Part shown: piece after piece, positions 11,968-22,874 of the stretch
Layout of the letters: every line of letters starts with the position of its first letter
Numbering within the stretch: the first letter of the stretch is position 1
Origin: Lumbricus terrestris
Lineage: Eukaryota; Annelida; Clitellata; Crassiclitellata; Lumbricidae
DNA: 64,000 nucleotides
Reading direction: 5' to 3'
Assembly (NCBI GenBank): GCA_949752735.1
Contig: OX457036.1
Span: 4,595,624 to 4,659,623, forward strand
Translations under genes and position numbers: made by a program
Notes under the pieces: model-generated
Seen by the model: only the letters and a program-made list of their open reading frames with translations
The model's database searches: none
Told to the model about the DNA's origin: nothing

Positions 11968-12116
11968 GCACATACACACACAGACACACACACATATTCA
12001 CACATACACACACACACATACACACACACATACGCATGCACACATGCACACACAAACGCACACACACACACACACACGCACACACACACGCACACACACA
12101 CACATGCACACATGCA
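11968..12116. repeat. (CA)n microsatellite
   Basis: CA dinucleotide array with interspersed CATG and ACGC variants. Confidence 0.95.
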
Positions 12117-12173
12117 TAAGACGCTGATAATACGTGTATGCCGCTGGGTATCTGTTTAAAGGACTTACCTCGA

Positions 12174-12315
12174 AAATCATCACCATCATCGTTGTCGTCA
12201 TTATCATCAGCAGCAGCAGCAACAGAAACAGTAGCATCATTGTCGTCGTCGTCGTCATCATCGTCGTCAACATCATCACGGTCATCGTCATAATTATCAT
12301 TTTCTTCTTCGTCAG
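12174..12315. repeat. ATC/GTC trinucleotide repeat
   Basis: Interrupted CAT, CGT and CAG triplets. Confidence 0.85.
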
Positions 12316-12419
12316 TTTTTGATACCCGCCATTGATGATGATCTCGTTATTTTTCAAGTTCATCGCTGTTCTTATAATATTGTTAGTGCAACTGTTATTG
12401 TGGTGTGTATCAATGTTGC

Positions 12420-12602
12420 CTATCACTCCCTACCTTCAAAAAGCGGCTCAAAACTCACTATTTCTCTTTGGCTTTCCATCACATGGACCTTTAACTGCAT
12501 CTCCCTCTGGCGGCTGACTATCCGCGCCTCAGATTCACACTTAGGTGTGACCTTGCGCGCGTAATAAATTTATGTGATAATAATAATAAAAATAATAATA
12601 TC
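12420..12602 (+). pseudogene. LINE 3' end remnant with AAT tail
   Basis: Sequence equivalent to the reverse-transcriptase C-terminal segment seen at 14849-15195 is readable here: an 'F-K-L-K-L-F'-like segment across frames after CCTACCTTCAAAAAGCGGC. An (ATA/AAT)n tail ends at about 12602. Many LINEs end in a short tandem repeat like this. No complete domain survives. The call rests on layout and partial similarity. Confidence 0.4.
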
Positions 12603-13330
12603 CAGCGTAGTCTTATGGTCTACCCCTTCTTCTCTTTCTTTCTAATAATTTGCATGTCGTGTATTCTGTGAGATTCGATCAACAGTCTCTAATCTATTTC
12701 TACATTCTCTCCCACACTTGATCAACTTCATTCGTTGTTAATAAAGACCATTGTGATGTTATTCCCTTATTCACGTATTTATATATAACACCTCTTAAAT
12801 AAAACTATTCAGAGGTGCTCCAGTGTGATGTGAGGACGACAATTTGTAGGCTATAGGAACTTCGGTAACAGTGGCTAGACTACTCCTGAATATCCTGTTC
12901 TATAGGAACGCAATATTTTCATGATTTGTCCAGCGGCAACCGTATGAAAAAATGGTCCAGTATTTTGTTTCTCAACCTGACCCTTCCCTGGATTAATAAT
13001 TATTTTGATTCTGTCATATGAGGCATCATCCAGCGGTATGTTGGTTCTTTAGGGGTCTCCTTGTAAGCCACAATAATTCCAGTCTTATATTATTATCACC
13101 ACAAAGGATGATTTATCAGTATTGTTTTCAGAATGAATGAATGAATGAATGAATTGAATTGCTTCCGTACGAACCTGCCTTGACTGTATGCTACTGAAAC
13201 ACTAAACTCATGATACCAATGAACTATGATTGATTGAGCACACGTGGAGTTGAGAAGTGACCGTGAACAATAATTATTATTACAGTTCATTTCTTTGTAT
13301 CAATCGCCGTCAAAATAATGGCTAGCTTCA
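12603..13330. other. Unassigned sequence with a short GAAT array
   Basis: No gene recognised. A GAAT tetranucleotide run lies at about 13131-13157, and a GCT/GAT triplet patch at about 13330-13370 just to the right. Confidence 0.5.
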
Positions 13331-13599
13331 GAAGCTGCTGCTGCTGCTGATGATGATGGTGATGATAATGCGACTTGAATTTGCCTTATATTGATAATGT
13401 GGTATACTTGTTGGTGGGAATCTGGATTGAGTTCGGTGGTTATATATGTGGATATTACGGATGAGGTAATGATACCGGTTTTAGATTGGGGGAATTCCAA
13501 TGATTTTCGAAAAATGACACCAAATAAATGACACCGGATAAATGATACCAGATAAGTGACGGTAGCCGTCTCTCTATTATGGACTTCCATGTTTACTAT

Positions 13600-13795
13600 T
13601 ATAGTCTATGTGCATGTGTGTGTATATGTATGTTTGTCTCCCTGTGTCTATGCATGTGTATCCGTGTGTGCGTGCGTGTGTGTGTGTAGATGTATGTCTG
13701 TGCATGTGTGTATACGTGTGTGTGTGCGTGTGTGAGTGTAGATGTCTGTCTGTGTGCATATGTGTGTGAACGTGCATGCGTGTGTGCGTGTACGT
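13600..13795. repeat. (TG)n-rich tract
   Basis: Imperfect TG/TGTA/CGTG dinucleotide sequence. The His/Thr-rich minus frames are artefacts. Confidence 0.9.
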
Positions 13796-14628
13796 GAAAG
13801 TCCAAGAAACTGTTTTCAAACTGATGGATCCAAAGTTTCATGCATCCTCTCTTTACATAGACAGATCCTGCAGACGTCGCATGTCTTAAGATTTAATATA
13901 AGACTTTCAATGCTGCAGTTTTATGTGTTTTATGTGTTTAAGGTCGTAGGACTTTGTTCCGACTCCAGCAGAAGATGTCTGGTCTTATTCTGATGATGAA
14001 AGTTTCCAAGCAACTCTCTCTGTCTGTCTCTTGTTGGAGTTCTTCTCCACTTCGAACTTCAGATTCCATGGTGAGCATGCGGACACAGGTTTGGTTCGTG
14101 CGTCGACGGGTTCAGCGATTTGAGTATAAATGGTGAGTTCGTTCCACTATCATCTTCGTCGTCGTCGTTGTCTTTGTCAGATTTGTCGTCGTCATCATCA
14201 TCATCATGATCATCACCGCCGACGTCATCATCGTGAGCTGACTTTGGTGTCCTCTCGATGAGTATTATGATTGTATTTCCGGTCCATTGTCTGCTATAAC
14301 ATTATGAACACTGGTGTGCATACCAACTTACCAAGTCCAGGTCGTATAAGCAGGCCACCATCATTAGATCATTGGTTTTCAAAAATTTTCTTCTGGCGGA
14401 ACCAATTCAGAACTAAGATCTATTCCCGAAACACAGCAACAGTTCCAGAAATAAATGTGACTTGTAGTGTTATTTAGATTTTGAAGTTTTAAAACAGAGA
14501 ACTACCCAATTAACAATTCGTTCTGAAATTTAACTCATATACTGCAGATTTATAGTGATTAAAAGGTGTTTATTTGGTGTGGTCAATTTATCATTATTAT
14601 TCCAAAGTTTAACGTCGTCTCATGACAC
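13796..14628. other. Unassigned sequence with a TCG/TCA patch
   Basis: Moderately complex DNA with no gene recognised. Triplets of GTC and ATC lie at about 14153-14230. The short plus-strand frames show no known domain. Confidence 0.45.
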
Positions 14629-14840
14629 TAAGGCCGTAGCTAGAGGGTGTTTTTGGTGTTTGAACAACCCGAAATGAAAAATGTGAAAAATAACTTAATG
14701 CATTTACGAGCACATGATGTAAAAACCATGAAATAAAACCATGATGACACCCCCCGAAATTAAAAAAGTCATCAATTTTTGGGGGAAGAAAAAATTGGTG
14801 AGTGAAACACCCCCGAAATCAAATCCTGACTATGGCCTTG
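14629..14840. mobile_element. hAT-type MITE, 212 bp
   Basis: The left end TAAGGCCGTAGCTAG pairs with the right end CTGACTATGGCCTTG, so the first base has probably mutated from C. A perfect 8 bp target duplication CATGACAC flanks it (14621-14628 and 14841-14848). It has no coding capacity. Size, ends and duplication fit a hAT MITE. Confidence 0.85.
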
Positions 14841-14848
14841 CATGACAC

Positions 14849-15195
14849 CAATGGTCATGGCAGCAAATCAGAACTCACATTGGTAATCTTTCTGTTCTTT
14901 GGACTGTATATGCCAATGTCTAACAAAGAGACCGTAGATTCCTTCGTTCTGCTACGCATGGTGACTTGGTTGTCCCTAATCCTTATGGCTCGATCTTCCA
15001 CAGTGCTACATAGTAGCTTTGCTATGGTCGGCCCGTCTTTCTGGAATACGTTACCTATTAGTCTCCGTAATGAGCTTCTTTGTCTTTCTTTGCCCTTTTT
15101 CCGCAAGCGTTTGAAAACCTTTCTCTTTGATTGTGGTTTGGTGTCGGGTCGAGAGCGCCTCTGAGGAGTTCTCTTGAAGAGGCGCTATATGAATG
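14849..15195 (+). pseudogene. LINE reverse-transcriptase C-terminus and 3' tail
   Basis: The plus frame ending at 15164 contains GPSFWNTLPISLRN followed by FFRKRLKTFLFD. This is the conserved end of the ORF2 protein of CR1/L2/Rex-type LINEs ('GP-WN-LP-LR ... FK-LKT-LF'). The stop is followed by a 3' tail whose AGCGCCTCT (15154) pairs with AGAGGCGCT (15178) in a hairpin. The same tail recurs across the window and in the SINEs. Upstream catalytic domains are missing: the left edge is a hAT MITE at 14629-14840, so the copy is 5'-truncated, as most LINE copies are. Confidence 0.72.
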
Positions 15196-15207
15196 TACGA
15201 TCACAAT

Positions 15208-15545
15208 CATAGGCGTAGGAGGAGGGGTGCTGGGGTGGGCAAATGCCCCCAAATTTTGGGAAAATGTGTTTCGGGCAAAACAGGCACGGGCGGAAAAAAT
15301 TAGTAGTAATTTTTTTCGGGCAAACAGAGACGGGAGGAATTTTTTCGGGCACACAGGGACGGGAGGGGTAAAACAGCTATATTTTCTGAAGATTTACAGG
15401 AAATGACTAAAAAAATGTCATCAGATTTTTCGGACGAGAAAATCGGAAGATTTATGGCGAATGACCGAAAAAAGTCATCAGATTTTTCGGCAAAAGTTCA
15501 ATCTTTTTCCTCCCCACTGCCGAAATGACTGTCCCTACGCCTATG
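15208..15545. mobile_element. hAT-type MITE, 338 bp
   Basis: The left end CATAGGCGTAGGAGG and right end CCCTACGCCTATG are inverted repeats. The target duplication is ATCACAAT (15200-15207) and ATTACAAT (15546-15553), 7 of 8 matching. Its interior has the module 'GACTAAAAAAA-GTCATCAGATTTTTCGG' twice, a module also amplified at 27165-28520. It inserted into the tail region of the LINE remnant to its left. Confidence 0.82.
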
Positions 15546-15553
15546 ATTACAAT

Positions 15554-16340
15554 TACATTTACAATTACAGAGTAGCAGTATCAATAAGCCTAGTCGCTGT
15601 AAGTACTGGTCAAAGATCTAACCCGATCAACTCGTATAATATTGAGAAAGGTCAGGGCCATTCGGTCACTGCTGAAAACTCCTTGAATTTATATTTGTTG
15701 GGTTATCGTTTGCTAACAGTCGTCTTAACTAGAATAATTAGCTTTAAAAAGGGTTGCAATCTATGCTGGCTATGCTTAAACACCTTTATAACACTTCTTC
15801 TTTATGAAATAAATTCTCAACGAGGCAAACGCGACCATCTTCCAAGGCCAATATGGGTTCACAATGAGATCGACCTTAACGGTCTTGTCAGTCACAAGAT
15901 GTCGCCAATTAAAGAAACAACACGGAAGGCCTCACTGACGCGACACAGATTCAAACGTACAGCGGTGAGTAAGGATCCGTAATCCATTCATTATTAAGAA
16001 GTATTTTCGAACAGGGTCAATGCGAAACGGTCACGCGTTGAAGCGTTATCTTCTTAAAGCCTAATTATTGACGTACATGTACATTGAGTTTTCTTCACGC
16101 ATATTGGCCAAAGCAAGGAACTTTCTACTGATTTCAGTTAACAGTGTTATTAATAGAACTCGCGGATGTGTTATGGTCAGGGTAAAGAAAACTGGAAATT
16201 TCCGGGCAGTGGGGGTGGAAGTGAGTTCAACTCGCTCTAGTCTTTCTTTGGACCCGTAGTTCAGTCTTCGTTGTGCATACACACTACACAATCATCAATC
16301 AACGTTTGAACCCCATTCACTGCAGTTATAGTTCTCATAA
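15554..16340. other. Unassigned intergenic sequence
   Basis: A plus-strand open frame ends at 15982 after starting inside the adjacent MITE; its continuation here has no recognisable domain and I do not call it a gene. No repeat structure seen. Confidence 0.45.
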
Positions 16341-16665
16341 TAATAGTGATGATTTATTTATTTATTTAAGAAATTTATATAGCGCCTCTTCAAGGTAGGC
16401 TACTCAGAAGCGCTCCCGACCCAAACACGGCTAAATAATACAGTTGTTATAGTTCTTAAGGAACGGAGTGGAATGACCATGGGAATTAAGCGTAGTGTAA
16501 CAGGCAGACCATTCCAAGTTGTAGGACCAGCAACAGAGAATGAACGACGCTGTTCTGAGCGGCTTTGGATAGCAGTCGGTGAGCGATGATGGTTAGCGTC
16601 TTCGTGAGGTTTGTATTCAAAACAATACCATGGTTAGAAGTTTATGACTATAATTATGTTTCTGT
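16341..16665 (-). pseudogene. LINE reverse-transcriptase C-terminus and tail
   Basis: Read on the minus strand, the segment gives SVAGPTTWNGLPVTLR, the 'GP-WN-LP-LR' end signature of CR1/L2-type LINE polyproteins. An 'LRTITTVLF'-like segment and then a tail follow, with the AGAGGCGCT/AGCGCCTCT hairpin at about 16381-16414. The 5' part is absent. Nearly the same tail and adjacent sequence recur at 52690-52830, so both probably derive from one LINE family. Confidence 0.65.
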
Positions 16666-16844
16666 GCCATCTACGATCCTAAATATAATATGAATACACA
16701 GACCGTACGCTCTCAGTGGGAGGATGGGGCGGCGAGGAGAGGGCTGGTTACCCATCTTCTTGAGTCGAAGCTATTGAAATGAAGTCGCTAACACGTCGGT
16801 CTTATGGCTGCTTCAAGCTGGACTGCTAGTGCAAGGGGTTAGTG

Positions 16845-16965
16845 GTAGTTTAACGACGCTGTGTGATGACAAAGTTCATCAGCGTCTCCCTCCCCTTCAT
16901 TGAGGCTTGGGACTGGCACCGGCAAAGTGCCACCATTGGCGGAGTTCAAAATTGATCTTACAATA
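16845..16965 (+). repeat. Dispersed repeat, TTTAACGACRCTGTG family, copy 1
   Basis: Shares an ordered set of blocks with 36233-36345 (plus) and 62640-62730 (minus): GTTTAACGACGCTGTG, then GACAAAGTTCATC, GCGTC-CCCTCC and GCTTGGGACTGGCAC. No open frame; possibly a SINE or MITE fragment of unknown class. Confidence 0.55.
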
Positions 16966-17039
16966 GCACAGTCTGGTCGCTTATTGTGATTTTAACCTGA
17001 ATTTATTAAGTAACATTAAAAATGTAATCAACGGCAATA

Positions 17040-17368
17040 ATATATAGCAAAGGTTTAAAAATTTTAAGAGGTGTGTAATTGAGTTGCGCGTAGAATTAGG
17101 ATGCGCGTTGCTCAACGACATCTTGTGTCGTAAACCGTTGGCGAATTCAGGATCCTGTTGACGAAAATAGAGCTCAATATGGCTGTAACATAAAATATAT
17201 TAAACGACAAAAATATATACTACAAGTGTAAACATTTTCAGAGGTGTATAATTGAGTCTGTACGTAGGATTAGGATGAGAGATGATCAACGACACCTTGC
17301 GTCGTAAACCGTTGGCGAATTCAGGATCCTGTTGACGAAAATAAAGCTCCAATTGGCTGCATCAAATT
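17040..17368. repeat. Two-copy tandem duplication, about 174 bp period
   Basis: Two adjacent units share AGAGGTGTRTAATTGAGT, then AACGACA-CTTG-GTCGTAAACC, GTTGGCGAATTCAGGATCC and GTTGACGAAAATA-AGCTC. Divergence between units is visible but modest. It includes two copies of the window-wide AGAGGTGT motif. Confidence 0.8.
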
Positions 17369-18075
17369 TCTTTAATTTATTGAGCGTCAGTTGACCAACA
17401 CGTTGCGCATACTTTACAATCGATAGGCCGAAGTCACTTTCTTTCTCTAGTATTAATGCTGTCCTGCCTCATAGATTGAGTAACCTGAGGCTTTAATATT
17501 GGCGTGAGTATTTGTGACAATTCGAATTTTTGAACATTCGTACATTATATTCATAGATATTCGTTTACGAATAAAGTGAACCATCGAAAACGCAATTAGC
17601 GTTATCGTTTGAATTTTAAATAACATTGTAACAAGCTTACATCACCACTTTGTCTACATACATTCTGGTCGGTTATGAAGTTTTAAACCTATAGTAAAGT
17701 TATTGATTTTATATTAAGCGTGACTCAGTTTTGTACAATTCGTTCAGTAAAAGTTAAACTTTTTATGAATAACCAGGGTGAGAATCCCCGTGGGGGTTGG
17801 GGGTTTCACAATTCTTACACTGTGAATAACAAAGTAAAATGAGAAGTAAGAATATCTTGAATGAATATTACGAATTCAATATTTGTTTGAGAGTTTAATA
17901 TTTGTTTAATATTTACAACTCACAATATTGTTAATATGTGAATACTCTCGTCTCTATCTATTATGTCTTACCGCGTTACACTGGTATGGTTAGGGTAATG
18001 GCCATGTTCTGGCACTCAGAGCACTCAGATGCGGCTTCGCTTCCATGTATAGTTTTGTATACACTCTCCTACAGT
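17369..18075. other. Unassigned AT-rich sequence
   Basis: No gene, array or inverted repeat recognised. Confidence 0.5.
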
Positions 18076-18079
18076 CGAC

Positions 18080-18265
18080 TTACAATAATGATAATAATAT
18101 GTTGATGATTATGATGATGAAATAATGATTGTGATAATAACAAAGATAATGATAATAGTGATATAATGATGATTGTGATGATAAAAAGCAACAATACAGA
18201 AGCAACAGCAGCAGCCTTTACAACTACTAATATTACAACAGCAACTAAACTGTTACTGCTATACT
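18080..18265. repeat. ATG/ATA triplet-rich patch
   Basis: Interrupted GATAATAATGATG and CAACAGCAGC triplets. Confidence 0.6.
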
Positions 18266-18484
18266 GATGCTACAACTACTGCAAAAAAGCTAATTGTAGA
18301 TTTTACTCAGTTTTATGATAAGTTACATGTAGTCTCTTATTGTGACACCGGTTCGACGTTTTTTGTGACGAAGTGATTTAAGAGGCAAAACCAACAATGC
18401 CAATTATAAGATCAGTATTAAGCGTTTCAAAGGTGTGTAACTGTTTTGCATGTATAATATTATTATTGTTGCGCATTGCTGAAC

Positions 18485-18487
18485 ATT

Positions 18488-18544
<57 letters not shown>

Positions 18545-18657
18545 GTCATCGCCATCGTCATCGTCATTACCGTCGTCGTCATCATCGTCGTCATCATTAC
18601 CAGCACCACCACCACCACCATCATCGTAATCATCGTCATCACTATCACTATCACCAT

Positions 18658-18720
<63 letters not shown>

Positions 18721-18730
18721 CAACAACAGC
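18485..18730. repeat. Compound (CAT)n-(CGT)n-(CAG)n-(CAA)n microsatellite
   Basis: CAT triplets (about 18486-18545) grade into CGT/CAC variants, then a perfect CAG run (about 18667-18711) and CAA triplets. The poly-His, poly-Gln and poly-Asp frames are produced by the repeat. Confidence 0.95.
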
Positions 18731-19310
18731 TGATGATATACTACCAGGCCTACTATTTGTTTTTATCATTATAATACAGCAGCAGCACTGGTGCTGCTAC
18801 TACCACTAGTCGGATAGCACTAGTACAACAACTACTAGAGTAACTAGAACTGCTACAGCTGTTGCAACTGCTACCGCTATTACTGCATGCAGCTGACGCT
18901 GCTAGGGCCTCAAAATGCAGAAACAGTATTCAGGATCGATTCGTGAATATATCGTATGGTGAAGTATAGGATTGACGGTAGATCAGAGGGAAGAGTAGTG
19001 GGAGGGGGAGGCGAAGAAGGAGGAGGTGAATGTCACTATACCGTCTCGTCAATGAACAAAGCAACGACCCTGCTTCTAATTTTGTTGGTAATAAAAGTTA
19101 ATTTAGATATAGCTGAACAATGGTCTCTTCCTTATTCTAGATCGATTACGCATAATACTGTGTTAGGAATGGATCATATCGTTAAAGAACTCTTTTATGT
19201 GCTCAACATAAATGTTTGGAACACATTCAACAGACAATCTGCTGTTCCTTTGGCGTCCGTATATCTACAAACCCCGGGGGAGGGTGAGTGGGAGAGGGAG
19301 GGAGGACAGA
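18731..19310. other. Unassigned sequence with GCTACT-type triplets
   Basis: The left part is rich in degenerate ACT/GCT triplets. The rest has a plus frame of 124 codons (18956-19330) with no recognised domain. Confidence 0.45.
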
Positions 19311-19525
19311 AACCGTCATCGATCACGTGATTGCCAAAGCCATTCCTTCGACGCGTTGAGAGACACGTCCGTCCGCTCGATTGCCAGAACGTCCCGGATG
19401 GGGATTTCTCGGCTGACGACACCTTGCGGTCGACTCCGGCTTTTTCATTTCCGCTGGAATTAGCCATCGATCTGCGCGCACCGCAGATCTATCGGAGACG
19501 AGACATCTGGTGATGGGTGAGGAAC
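19311..19525. other. GC-rich unique block, possible conserved noncoding element
   Basis: A CpG-containing, high-complexity island starting with CATCGATCACGTGATTG, which holds a CACGTG E-box, among AT-rich and repetitive flanks. Frames are open on both strands but none resembles a known protein. Function unknown. Confidence 0.3.
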
Positions 19526-19589
19526 GATTTCGGTGACGTAGTAGAATATAATACTACGCCGTGTAAAGTGCCTTGATGCACACATATAT

Positions 19590-19760
19590 ACACCATTTAA
19601 ACACCATATATATAAGACTTAATAAGAATATTCTTTAATATACCAATTGCTATCCGCATTTTGGTGTACATACAAAGTATAATAAACTTGGTATATATAT
19701 AAGCATATATAAGTATATATATATATATAAGTATATATATATAAGTATATAGAGGTGTAT
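19590..19760. repeat. (TA)n-rich patch with AAGTATAT units
   Basis: Repeated ATATATAAGTATAT words at about 19695-19752. Confidence 0.75.
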
Positions 19761-19830
19761 ATAATCGAAATGGTGCGAGCAACGAGAGAAGGATATTAAT
19801 GGAGATTATTTTTGATGTATTATATCGTCG

Positions 19831-20288
19831 CCGGTGACACGAAACGGAGTATCCCCCCTAAAAGCTATCCAGGGGGATGAATGAATCTATCCCCCCGGAT
19901 GGAATTGACCGGTCTATACTATCCGGGGGGATAAACCATTCTATCCCATTTTTTGAAAAATGCGCATAATAAAAAAATTTATGCTCTAATCAAAATTTGA
20001 AGTGACTCTAATTGTTTTAAGTGTCCTAAGCAATGCTCAGATAAAGGCAACTCGAATTTATTTAGTGACTCTGAGTGTTCTTAAGTGTTTTAAATGTTTT
20101 AAGTGCTCTATAAACAGGACAAAACAAATTATCTAGTAGGAGTAAACACACCTGTTAGTGTCATTGTTCAAAATAAAACAGATGAAAATTGATTTTCAAG
20201 AAAAAATACACGCGGAAGCGGTTTTTTCGACTTTTTTAAATTTGGGGGATACAATTAATACGGGGGATACTCTATTTCGTGACACCGG
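19831..20288. mobile_element. Inverted-repeat element of uncertain class, 458 bp
   Basis: The left end CCGGTGACACGAAACGGAGT pairs with the right end ACTCTATTTCGTGACACCGG, about 24-27 bp of near-perfect inverted repeat continuing into GTATCCCCC/GGGGGATAC. CGTCG flanks both sides (19826-19830 and 20289-20293), a possible 5 bp target duplication. Just inside the left end are alternating GGGGGGAT and ATCCCCCC blocks. It has no coding capacity. A 5 bp duplication does not fit hAT (8), Tc1/mariner (TA) or piggyBac (TTAA). Confidence 0.75.
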
Positions 20289-20357
20289 CGTCGTTTTATG
20301 ATTGATTGGAGAGAATAACGTTTTTGGAAATATTGTAGAATCTTCTATCAGCGTGCT

Positions 20358-20592
20358 CTTGTTTGTTTGTATGTTTGTATGTATGTGCACTTGTTATAGC
20401 GCCCCTTCAAACTCTCTCTCTGCTCAGAGGCGCTCCCGAATGCAGAGCGGACACTGCATCGGAGTTTCACGCCGAAGCGCTGAGCAATTGTGAGTGAAGG
20501 ACTTGCCCAAGGTCCTTACGCGGCGAGGTGGATTCGAACCTCGAACCTTCCGGCTTCAAGGCAACGACGCCACCACTACACCACCGCGCCCC
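20358..20592 (-). mobile_element. tRNA-derived SINE with LINE-type tail
   Basis: On the minus strand the head begins GGGGCGCGGTGGTGTAGTGG, containing an A-box-like TGGTGTAGTGG. A perfect B box GGTTCGAATCC lies at 20530-20540, so RNA polymerase III promotion is expected. The body ends in a tail with AGAGGCGCT...(A)GCGCC-type hairpin bases (20398-20434) and TTGTTATAGC, then a CATA-rich 3' repeat. It is not a functional tRNA: the segment does not fold into a full cloverleaf with an acceptor stem. A second copy is at 33433-33642 and a disrupted one at 32871-33300. Confidence 0.82.
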
Positions 20593-21355
20593 ACAGCTGT
20601 TGGACGTACGCACGTATACACCACGACGACATCATCCTGTACTGCGCAGTTAACTTCATCGGACCGTGGCGACACCTTTGATCGCTTACTGGAGTGTAAC
20701 CAGATGGCGAATAGTATACACGTATGTCAGGCAAGTCGTAGACATGCGGGTGAGTTTATTAGGACAACAGCTGCTCAGGTGACGTAATCGCATTGACTGA
20801 GGCGTTAATATAGTAATACTACTATGCACTCATATCATAATCATATAATTATTATGCTGCATTACCATAATACAGTACAAAATACAGCAATGAAGCAGAT
20901 GTTCTCAGTAGCTATTGTCTTCCAAATGTTATTTCTTGCACAATTACTACTATTATAGACCTACTGCTTTTGCCACTACGACCAAAACCAATACTTCTTC
21001 CAATATTACAACAACTTTACTATCTGTTTTGTTTTTTGTAGGCAGAAATTATATCTCAAGGTAATTAAAATTATGGAAGCTCGATTGCAATGGTTTAGAA
21101 TAAAAATAGAATAATACTAATAGTAATAATAAGAATGATCACGGCAACAACAGTAATAATTAGTGATACCGTAAGGTAGAAATAACTTTACTCTGGTTGG
21201 TACCTTTGGGGTGGCCTTTAAGAATTCTATGATAGCAATGGCAACAAAAATCAACAGTGCACTAGTAATCTTATTGAAGACTTTTGTCAATGAATAACCA
21301 CGTCTACTATTGGTGTCATTACCCCAGCCCCACTTTTAATAAACTAGAGAAGACA
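20593..21355. other. Unassigned AT-rich sequence
   Basis: No gene or repeat recognised apart from scattered AAT triplets. Confidence 0.5.
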
Positions 21356-21364
21356 CAATGAGAA

Positions 21365-21710
21365 CTCCTTTGTCATGGGCAGTCTTTGTTGTGACCATAG
21401 ATTCCATTAAAGCTCTTTTGTCATGGTCAGTCTTTGTTGTTACCATAGATTCCATGAATGTTCTTTTGTCATGGTCAGTCTTTGTTGTGACCATAGATAG
21501 ATTCCATGATTTTTTTTGTCATGGTCTGTTTTTGTTGGGACCATAGATTCCACGAATTTTTTGGCATGGTTAGTCTTTGTTGTGACCATAGATTCCATGA
21601 ATGTTCTTTTGTCATGGTCAGTCTTTGTTGTGACCATAGATTCCATGAATTTGTTTGTCATGGTCTGTTTTTGTTGTGACCATAGATTCCATGAATGTTT
21701 GTCGGCAAAT
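21365..21710 (+). repeat. Tandem array, about 48-50 bp unit, 7-8 copies
   Basis: The unit includes TTGTCATGGTCAGTCTTTG, then TTGTGACCATAGATTCCATG and AATGTTCTT. Copies differ by small indels. The frames on both strands repeat with it (e.g. WSVFVVTIDSMNVLLS) and are not taken as a gene. Confidence 0.93.
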
Positions 21711-21819
21711 GAGGCATTGGATGGATGGTTACAGAAAGGCGTTGCAAGAGAAATGCGTACTTCCCGTGTTTTCCGCTGTTAAATCCAGCAGGTGAGAAGG
21801 AGGCTATATTTTCTACCAA

Positions 21820-21892
21820 TCTATGGAATTGATATAGCGCCACTTCAAGATAATTATTCAACGGCGCTTCCAACCCAGGCAGGACCAAAAGG
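21820..21892 (-). repeat. LINE/SINE 3' tail fragment
   Basis: Contains the recognisable ATATAGCGCCACTTCAAG...CGGCGCTTCC-AACCCAGGC hairpin tail in minus orientation, without an adjoining coding remnant. Confidence 0.55.
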
Positions 21893-22189
21893 AAAGTATT
21901 GAGTAAGCTTATTCTATTAAAAAAGAGTTGGAATTAAGAGAACCCAGTTCCAGGCCAAATATAAATTGTTATTAAAATAATCACATCTCAAATACTTTTT
22001 AAAGTTTATTTGTAAACTTTACATTGCGAAATAATCATTAGTATTATTAATTAGAAAAGAAACATGTACCAGCGTAGCTTCTTGTCGTTGTGACCTAATA
22101 ATAGTAAGATCACAATCGAGTTGGTAAATGAAGAATTTTTCAGTCCAATGACTGTTTTTGCTAAACAATTAGCTTGAAACATCTGAAAC

Positions 22190-22786
22190 TTAAAATGTCC
22201 AAGGTGTCAATGACAGACAAAATGTGTATTCTGATACTGCATGAGCGAGGTATTGTAGCCAAAACTATAATCACCGCTTGCTTTGATAAACAATCATTGC
22301 AGATAAATTGAGAGTTGATTATTGAGAGCGAAGAAATATGCAGTAGCCTACTGTTGTTGAAATGAGATCGACTCGACGTCAATAATATTTATTATTATTG
22401 TCCCGGCTTCGTTGAGAAGATAATTACAATTGCCGCCAATTTTCCGGATTTAAGAGTTGATTTTTGAAAGTTAATTAAGAAAATTTAATATGCAGTTGAT
22501 GAAAGGAGATCGGCTCAACGTAAATAATATTGTCCAATCTTGAAAAGAGCCAATGGCCGCCAAGTTTCCGGATTTGAACTCGATGGATTGCCAAGTGTGG
22601 AGAGCAGAAAGAGAATTGATCGTTGCAATGGAGTTGATTTGGGAAGATTTAACTCTGGAGCACACCAACAAGGCCATCAAGAACTTTACAAAGATACTCT
22701 GGGCAAGCGTGGGCACTGGCGTTGCATGCGTTTGTGCATCAATAATAGAGCACAATATTCATTTTAGGACTCACCTAGACAATTAA
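22190..22786 (+). pseudogene. Decayed mariner/IS630-type transposase
   Basis: Two protein-like stretches lie in plus orientation. The first (ATG 22195 to stop at about 22311) reads MTDKMCILILHERGIVAK, like the helix-turn-helix start of IS630/mariner transposases. The second (22553-22786) has KFPDLNSMDCQVW, matching the 'SPDLNP-D---W' block carrying the third acidic catalytic residue. It continues with WEDLTLEHTNKAI and IIEHN, similar to the C-terminal 'W--L----I-K-I' and 'GGHIEH' pieces. The catalytic core between is replaced by unrelated AT-rich DNA and stops, so it is internally deleted and dead. No terminal repeats could be assigned. Confidence 0.55.
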
Positions 22787-22874
22787 TGTATCCTAGGATT
22801 GGCATAGAAAGTATCTGTTAAATTAAACCAACGAAGCAGACAGTTGCAGTGACACGCAGAGGAACAGACTGATC

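Noticed and set aside
18397..18774. Poly-His/poly-Gln protein of 125 codons
   Set aside because: Entirely the compound CAT-CGT-CAG-CAA microsatellite.
20520..20592. Possible functional tRNA gene (A and B boxes)
   Set aside because: The region is the head of a SINE present in several copies, without a complete acceptor stem or cloverleaf.
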